A stretch of 64,000 nt of DNA. Origin: Platycnemis pennipes (Eukaryota > Arthropoda > Insecta > Odonata > Platycnemididae). The stretch is taken from assembly GCA_933228895.1 (NCBI GenBank), contig OW121849.1:37666354-37730353 (forward strand). Direction: 5' to 3'. The notes below the pieces were generated by a model. The model was not told the origin of the DNA. It saw nothing but the letters and a program-made list of their open reading frames with translations, and ran no database searches. Shown here in pieces: positions 56,466-64,000 of the stretch (positions are counted from its first letter, which is position 1; each line of letters starts with the position of its first letter). The position numbers and the translations under genes are program-made.

Positions 56466-59400
56466 GCCTCCTCAAAAACCGCCCCCTCTGCGCCTCGAGC
56501 CGCGCCCGTGAATTTACCATTAAAGCCCTTTGCGGGCCGAGGGTAGGGAGCGGGAATTGTCAGGGCCTCATTTCTTCCTAGCCCTCTGTGGATACCTATG
56601 TTCCCCGATTCCTCACGTCCTCCTGCTTTAAGTCTTTTACCACTTTTCTTTACCTCCTCACTCGTTTCATGTTATTTCCACTCTAATTTCTCTTTATCTT
56701 CTATATCGTAGTTCATATCGTAGTTCATTGGTGATTGGATTGTTTTTTTCCTAGGTTCTACAGATTTAGTTTCTTCATTAATTCTCCCAAACTTTATGTG
56801 AAAAAATTATGAAAACATGAATACAGTACATTAACCGTAAACGATAAATAACGGAATTTATATGCCAAGTCAAAACGTAAGTCAAATATAAAGACATGTC
56901 AAGGAAATACATTAAATCCCGATAAAAGAGCGATCGTTCAAATTTCTGATTTTTAGCACCTGCCTCAATGGCATAATTGCATGAGCATATATGTATCTTT
57001 AGTTCATATTGATCAATAGGCCTCATGGCATAGCATTAAAGGGTTCCTCCTAATAAAATAATGCAAAACTAATCCAACTTCTAGCGGAAAAATTGTGCTT
57101 TCCGTTGTATACATAATATTAACCAATACTATCCAACTCTGATATTTCCTAATGAAGAATCTTTATGGGCTGTACAAGGGGATTTAACAAGAAGTCGATA
57201 ACTTAACCTTGAATTACAAGTTAATTTCTCAATTACCATGTTCATTTTTGATCCAATAAAAAAGACTTTCAATCTTATTTCTTTATGAAGAAATGATGTA
57301 ATGAAAAAAAATATCGCAAAAGAGCCTTCATATTTTCTTAATTCAAAACTCAAAGCCAAATATTTTAGGGTAGAAGTAGCTTAACCTTTCCTCAAGCCAT
57401 TGATGCCTTTTATCTAATCAAATTGGAAAGACGTTTCCTTTAAAACAGAATGCAAGTTTCACACCGCAACTTTTGCAAAATGTGGTTGATATTCCCTACT
57501 GCAAAAATGTATCGTATATATGATTTACTCTTGAATGTTATCATTTCAGCATTGTATGTTGAATGCTGCGAAATTTTTTGTCCCATCAATAGATCATATA
57601 AAAAAAATTTTAAAAAGTTTCTAGAGTGACATATAAACTTAGCGACGTAATTACCAGCATTTACATTTTGTTTTCAAATGCGAAGCAAGTGCTTGTTGCC
57701 GTTGCATTCTACTTTTTTTAAGTTCAAAATGCATCCATGGAAAATTTAACCTGAAAACCTTATATTGATAATTCTTTTGTTCTTTTTCCCCTCTAGCTCT
57801 TCATCTCATTTCTATTTATATGCCCTCTTTCATTATTTCACTTATCTCCTCCACTTTTTCCTTTTATTCTTCCCTTTTCTACTTGCCCTCTTTGCATATC
57901 CCAACTATACTTTTGTCGTTCCTCTTACCTATCTTTCCGATACATACCACACGTTTGGTTCATCCCTTCGGAACCTTTCTCTAGCAGTCTGGGTCAAATA
58001 AACAGCTAATAAATCCAGGTCACACAAGGGAGTACTCAGGCCTTTGGCAGGGGATAATTCAACCTAATGTCCCTTCGATGGGCCAGCGTTGCATTTGCAT
58101 TAAGGCTCTTTGTTGGGGCCACTCATAGTCGGGGAGTGCTTCTTCGTCCTGCCAAGAGAAGGCCCAGTCAAACCATAATTGGCCTCTACTAATAGATGAT
58201 TCCTGTTCTCCATCACATTCTGTTATGATTTTAGTTTCCATTGATTAGGTGTGCAGGAAATGGATTCACTCTTAACCCCTAAAAGCTGTAGGTGTTGAAA
58301 TATTGACTTTCTGTATTTTCCTAAAAACGCTCAGGGTGCCGATGTATCGACTCTTAATAAAATTAGTTTTTTTTACGTTTTTCGTAAAAAACTAATTACT
58401 AAATAGTAACGTGGAAGATAATCTAATCAAGACTAAATATATTTTAAGAAATAATTTTCCTATTACTAGGGCAAATGCAAAATACTAAAGCATTCACCAT
58501 AAATATTTTATTCCAAAATAACAGCGAGTAAGCCAAGTTTTGTTTCGGAGTTTTGCTCTTTGAAATCTTTAAATATTCAATTTTCCAAGTGGCAATTCGT
58601 CAATTTTGGTATTTCACTCTTTACTCGGAACATTCTTGTCAGTATTCCAAACTGTCATATGGCATTTCCATTGTACACCATATTTCTCCATTGCTTACCA
58701 GAAAGCCACGCATCATATATGCCAGCCTACATGTGAATAAAGAGAGACCGAAAGTATAGTTGCTTTTGGTTTCATCAGCAGAAGCTATATAAATTGAAAG
58801 GGAGATTTAATGCAGGATATGTGGATATTTTGGTAAGGTAAATGTGAGGTAGAAGCTACCCATCAACAGGGCTTTCACTATTGGCAAAATACTTATGAGA
58901 GCATGTACCCCACATTTCTCTTTTAAAATTATAGAATATTGTGTACACTTTTAAATATACGTATAACTTTTCAAACAAAGTACTACCTATGTTAGTGCAT
59001 GCAACCATAACGATATTCCATGCCTAACGTGATTATATTTCATACAGCTCTCTCGCAAGTAACGTTTATTAAAATATTTGTTTTATAGTGGCAGGTGATG
59101 TTTTTCTCTCCCAAATCAACACTTCGTCACTGCCATTGCGAAATTTTTACAAACGCAGTTATCTAGTTTAGTTATAAATCAGCTACTGGTGAAAATGACC
59201 ATTTATAATTGTCATTGAAATGATAAGACTGTGGAAAGTTTCGTAAGGCTCTCTTCGATGGACAACAAATATGAGAGTTCATACCTCACGTAACTTATAC
59301 TCGACGAAAGTATGGAAATATGCTTCAAGAATTCAAAGAGTTTTTCTAATAAATCATGCTTGCAAATATGTTCAGGGGGAGTATTGTAAACACGTTCGTA

Positions 59401-60430
59401 GACATTGAGGAAAAAGGAAAGATAATATTATTCTGTTATCTCAATAATATATTTTGACAAAATTGACCTAAATTGACCTTATTTTTTGAAAAAAACTGCA
59501 TATAACAATTGTAATATTTCTAGAATTCAATGAAAGTCAACATTTACACCTTAAATAAGTAAACCAAAGCATCAATATATGTGAATAACGGCTATACATA
59601 ACTTAGTATTATAGTTATTGTCACAATTCAATTATTTCCTATACAGGAAATGTATTTGAGCTCGAGGAGTTTAAAGCCAATATTTATGCGGTGGAGGCAT
59701 TGAAGTATTTGACTACAAAGTTAAATATTTTACCATGACAGATAAAATTCTGGATCATTCAGTGGGAAGTGAGTTGTCCGTGTAATTCAGGGTTTTGATT
59801 TTGGACAAATCTTTACACATGTCCATTTAAAACTTAGCTTTGAGATTTCCTGGGTAACTGCGCTGTCCCTAAAACTGTGTCGAAATATTGCCTAAAATAT
59901 TTCAAATTTGTTTTAAACTATCTGCTATAGCAACGAAAATACAGAAATTTTAAGCATGAAAAGCATTACCTCAAGTATAAAAGGAGTTATAATTATTCCT
60001 ATAATATAGGTCTAGGCAGTAACATAGGTATGAATAACTTTTTTCGCAAACAAAACGAAAATGACTATAATCATTTAATTCCTTCATTTTTTGAGTTTTT
60101 TTTTAAGTTTTCATTTGAATAACTAACCTTCGGATTGAACACGGTTTTTTGACCTATATTTCCATCCTTACGTTCTTATCAGTGAAACTGTTGTATTAGA
60201 TAAGCACGCAAATGGTAATCTTAAAGCCAATGAGGATCTATGTCTTATTAAATGTCGTGTGAGGAAGGCACATAAAAATGTCTCCAATGTTGAAGCACGC
60301 GATGACATCAACACTAGTATAGTAGGTCTATTTTGAGAGAAAATTATAAAAGTCTCAAACGATTACTAAGAAAACGACCTTTATGAAAGATATTATGGTT
60401 TTGAAGGAGATTTATATTAAGTCTCTTAAA
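56466..60430. other. Unassigned AT-rich spacer
   Basis: About 4 kb without a recognisable gene, SINE or transposon end. A small hairpin AGTTTTTTTTACG..CGTAAAAAACT lies near 58,365-58,393. Confidence 0.4.
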
Positions 60431-60432
60431 TT

Positions 60433-60942
60433 ATGGCGTTTCAAGCCACCGTAGCTTATTTGCCAAGATATCTGAGGGCAAGAAGTTTAGAACACTACCC
60501 GGCGTCTCCAGAAACGTCGCCGAGAGCTCGCTCTCTCTCTCTCTCTCTCTCTAGAGCAATATCAATCCCAGCGTATCTGTGCTTTGGGAGCAGGCTAAAT
60601 TTAGCTCAGCGCAGAATAGTAGCTTTGCAATGGTACCCTAAGGCTCCCGAATATATTAGAGCAGAGCTAATTCCGGTGCACAACTTTTCTTTACTTTCCA
60701 AGGGGTATTACCGGAACTTGGTGCATATAGGGGGAGAGAGGGGAGTAGTTGAAGAGCAATTTTATTTTTCTTTCAATAGGATTGCTAGTTGTTTTAAATA
60801 TTGTTTAATCCACCGTGAACTGCCTATATTTCACAATATGCACGTATTTCCGAAATCAGTAATGTTGAACGTACTTTCCAAAGTTATGTGTAACGAGATT
60901 TTGCACGGGAATCGAAATATAAAGAATTATAAATTACCGTAA
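60433..60942 (+). other. 169-codon open frame of unknown status
   Basis: This is the longest unassigned frame in the last 10 kb (MAFQATVAYLPRYLRARS...). It includes a CT microsatellite (60,531-60,552) read as SLSLSLS. I recognise no domain, signal peptide or repeated family. It could be chance, a small species-specific gene, or an exon. No splice evidence favours the last. Confidence 0.15.
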
Positions 60943-62395
60943 AGTCTATAAATATTTTTCGTATATTTAGAACGCCTGATTGTTTAGCCATAAAACAAAT
61001 TAATCGACAAATGCTCTTCAGCGATTCATTTTCAGGAAGTAATCCGAGAGGAGGACTCGAACGAGAGAATATAAGCGTTGCTGAGGGTAAAATATGGAGC
61101 GTAACGGAAGTTTCAAAACATAAAAGAAAAATTTTTCGGTAAACGGGAGTTATTCTTTATCTTCCCAAAGATAAGAATTTTCAATCCATGGAAAAATTCA
61201 GGGTTATGGCGGAAGAGAGCTGGGGCTCTTGTTTTGCGACCGTTTCCATTTTATCAGCGGGAATTAGCATACAAGTCTCTCGTCGTGAAATATGCCATTT
61301 ATACCCAATGTGTGCTCACAATAACTTTTAACGTGAGCATTTTTGCAGCACTGGAATGGGGAAGTTAGCTGCAACATTCAGTTCAATTCCGTTAGGAAGT
61401 GCTCCAAATTGTAAGGCGCCTCCATTATAATCGGAAATATTCGATCGCTTGTCCCTGTTTCCTTTAAGTCTCCAGGAAGAGAATATTCTAAAATTTTTGT
61501 TTCCCTTTTCCTTGGGATCGTAGTTGATTTTTTTGACACACTTGAGTAAGATTTAGGTAAGTGCACGCGATATGATTTTCATAAAATTCGATCGCTTGTC
61601 CTCATTTCTGAAAAGAACTTGCACATCGTTCATTATTAAGATTTACATGCCATTTTTTCCGGATTGTAATCACTGACACACTTCCGTAAGAGCGTACGAT
61701 CGACGTGTAACACTCGTTCCAATAGCTGCGGAAAAACCTATCGCGTGATGAGTTTCATCTTAATTTAAACAAACTCCTCTTCGGTTGACTTCCTTTAGCA
61801 TGCCGAAGAATTGAACACGGTAATGACGGCGTTATCAAACACTGAGAAAATTAATTCGATTGGGATTTTCCGCTCGCATAATTTTGTCCCGACTCGAAGC
61901 GGAATAAATAAGAAAAAAAAAACAACAATCTCCGCACGGCCTAGGCGGAAACGGGTTGATATAAATATTCGTGAGGTTCTATCTGGCCTCTGCAGGAAAG
62001 ACGTCCGCATTTCCTGGCCGCGTTCTCCTTAAATATGCATTCCCCTGTCGTTGCGAAAAAAAATCATGCAGATTGGAATAATTCGGAAGGGATCGGACAG
62101 ATAAAGCTAGTTTGTTTCTCAGTGGTGTTAGAATAAGGGCCGGGGACCGTTCTGGGCGAAAGCCAAAGGGAGCCAATATCCTACGCGAGAGCGTTATAGC
62201 AAAAGATAAATTTCCTCCACGGAGTAGCGAAGGCCCGGGTAGACGGGAGAGAATGAACACCGCTCTCCCAGAGGCGGTAATCGCCTCACACATCTCTCCG
62301 GATACTCTCCGTAAAACGGCCAGCGCCCTTCGGGAAAGGGGAACATTAAGTCTTTTTACTCATTGCAACGCGGTGAAATTCCTGGAGGAGGGGAG
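60943..62395. other. Unassigned spacer
   Basis: AT-rich, becoming CpG-richer after about 61,900. Several short overlapping frames, none recognised. Confidence 0.4.
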
Positions 62396-62399
62396 TAAT

Positions 62400-63010
62400 T
62401 GTTGTGAGAGACCCCGAAGACAGGTCAGAGAGAGGAGAGAGATGTAAGGGGTGTAAGGGGGTGCGGAAGGGTAAGCTGTGGGTTACTTTTCTCTTTCTCT
62501 CTCCCTCTCTCTCTCTCCCCTCACGTCTGTTGGCGTGGCGGCGGTCTTGGTGGGGGCGAGGAGGCGGCAGGAGTCGAGGTGGAAGGGGGCGTGGTTGGCT
62601 CGGGGAACGGGCGAGTAGAAAGGGAATTCGGAATGAGGTGGTGGTAGGGTCACGTAAAACGAGAGATTTATGCCGTAAAGAAGAGGTAGGGAAGGTTGGG
62701 AGGTGGGTGGGAAGAGCGGGATAGGATATGGGGGGTTTGGAAGGGGTTGGACGGTGGGCGAGTTGGGATGTGCGCCACCCTTTGATTGGAGGAGAGAGAG
62801 AGGTCGGTGGGGGTGACTGTGGACTGAGGAGGACCCGCAAGAGATGAAGGGAGGGAGGGGAGGAGGTTACCATGACGAAAGTAGGAGACGGGACAGCTTT
62901 AGGGAGTCGATGGGGGTGAGTCTGGGATTGAAGTGGAATCGGTAGGGTGGATGAGGGAGGGAGTGGAGTATGAAGGGAGTGAGGGAGAGAAAAAAGATGG
63001 AATGAGGAGA
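62400..63010. repeat. Long purine-rich (G/A) tract
   Basis: A predominantly G+A plus strand (GAGGCGGCAGGAG, GGGAGGGAGGGGAGGAGG) is interrupted at 62,485-62,525 by a CT-rich stretch. The 243-codon minus-strand frame (62,346-63,077) is Pro/Ser/Thr/Leu-rich and is explained by this composition. Confidence 0.65.
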
Positions 63011-64000
63011 ACGTGGATGGAAAGATAAGGGATTTCCACGAGTGCATGATGCACTCTTGAATAGAGTCCCTCAGCACATTCCGTAGTCACCACTGAATGC
63101 AGAAATCCGGAGCAGATTATGAATTCCTATCCTTAAAACACCATGAGGCTTCGGTGAGACCAAGACTTGAATTTCAGTGGGGAGAAGTGCAAAAAATTAG
63201 GCAAGTTAAATAGGAATGCTTTCGGAAATTGAAAAATTTTCGGGACCCGCTACGTACGTGAGTAGTATCATCTTTACCTCAAGGGTGCGGGCCTCGGGTT
63301 TTAAGCAAATGTACGAAATACCTGTGAGTGGCATATTTATTACTCCCTATTTCACAGAGCGACGGAGGAAAGGTTCCCCCGAGTGAAAAAAAACATATCA
63401 GTAAAATGCCCTATTAAATATTTGCAAATGTAGGCTGTCAAATTTGCTGAGATATCCACTGCGGCTAATTTAATTCAGTAACTGGGGAATGGAATTAAAA
63501 TGCTTTATATGGTCTTTTGGTTTACTTTTATGTTCACTTCTGACATTTTGCTATAAGAGGCATAAGTAATAATGCTGCATCCATAATTTTTACCGTAGGT
63601 AATAATATGTTTACCGTATTCATTCTTTTCACGAATTTTTATGGCTTTTTCGGGGTCATAAAAATCTCCCAATTAGTTTATTTGAACTGAAAGGACTTAC
63701 TCAGTCTCCCTGAATATCATTTGACATCACCATGTGCCTCATGCATGTTTGGTCACCCAAACATTATGAAAGAACATGAGTCTAAGTGAAAGAGTGCTTT
63801 TTGCTGTATAGAACGCTCGTATAGATCATGCTCCGCTTTCGGAAATCCCAGATAGGGGTTCAACCAACAAACAAGCCTTGCGAAAGCCTGAAACGAAGCT
63901 ACCTGCATATAATTTACTTCCGTTCGATAAACCACAATTACAAAGATAAGAATTTTATTTTTTGCAATTTATTTTGAGCGTTTATGTCACGTAACCAATC
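63011..64000. other. Unassigned 3' spacer
   Basis: AT-rich with no gene or repeat recognised. Confidence 0.4.

Noticed and set aside
62346..63077. 243-codon minus-strand frame
   Set aside because: It is Pro/Ser/Thr-rich over a purine tract. Long stop-free stretches are expected there by composition alone.

Overview
This is a gene-poor, TE-rich stretch of eukaryotic DNA, most likely from an arthropod and probably an insect. The basis is the mobile elements present (a Penelope-like element, piggyBac, hAT-type transposons, non-LTR retrotransposons and a tRNA-derived SINE family), the many microsatellites, and long non-coding spacers. I recognise no host protein-coding gene, rRNA, functional tRNA, CRISPR array or bacterial-style operon. 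The window is therefore intergenic or intronic, and every convincing coding region in it belongs to a transposable element. The species cannot be fixed from the sequence alone.

Layout. 0.6-3.3 kb: a 5'-truncated Penelope-like element (PLE) whose reverse transcriptase/GIY-YIG frame is otherwise open. It is followed by its tail with a hammerhead-like motif, a (TA)n tract, and an almost perfect 119-bp-arm palindrome made of two opposed PLE tails. 3.5-10.4 kb: SINE copies in mostly unassigned DNA, with two purine-rich tracts. 10.4-10.8 kb: a 378-bp non-autonomous hAT-type element. 11.8-12.05 kb: a 281-bp inverted PLE-tail insertion with a 13-bp target-site duplication, followed by a badly decayed non-LTR fragment. 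19.4-20.6 kb: a 27-bp minisatellite and a 361-bp PLE derivative with a 12-bp duplication and the best hammerhead-like core. 27.3-37.5 kb: two copies of one non-LTR retrotransposon family on opposite strands, plus a fossil of a second family and a small hairpin insertion. 40.6-43.5 kb: a complete piggyBac element with TTAA ends and an intact transposase. 44.8-47.7 kb: a complete-ended hAT-like transposon with an 8-bp duplication, whose transposase gene is internally deleted and which carries a nested inverted-repeat element. 49.7-55.3 kb: SINEs (the best copy, 54,473-54,809, has an 11-bp duplication), a MITE and another non-LTR fossil. 55.8-64 kb: purine/pyrimidine-asymmetric tracts and unassigned DNA.

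How the parts relate. Only the piggyBac element looks potentially autonomous. The PLE derivatives share tails with hammerhead-like cores and show how this family repeatedly inserted as inverted or truncated copies. The SINEs probably depended on a LINE for movement, but nothing here shows which one. I found no clearly novel cellular system. The most interesting material is the repeated PLE hammerhead/palindrome architecture, the piggyBac subterminal repeats, and the deleted hAT-like transposon.
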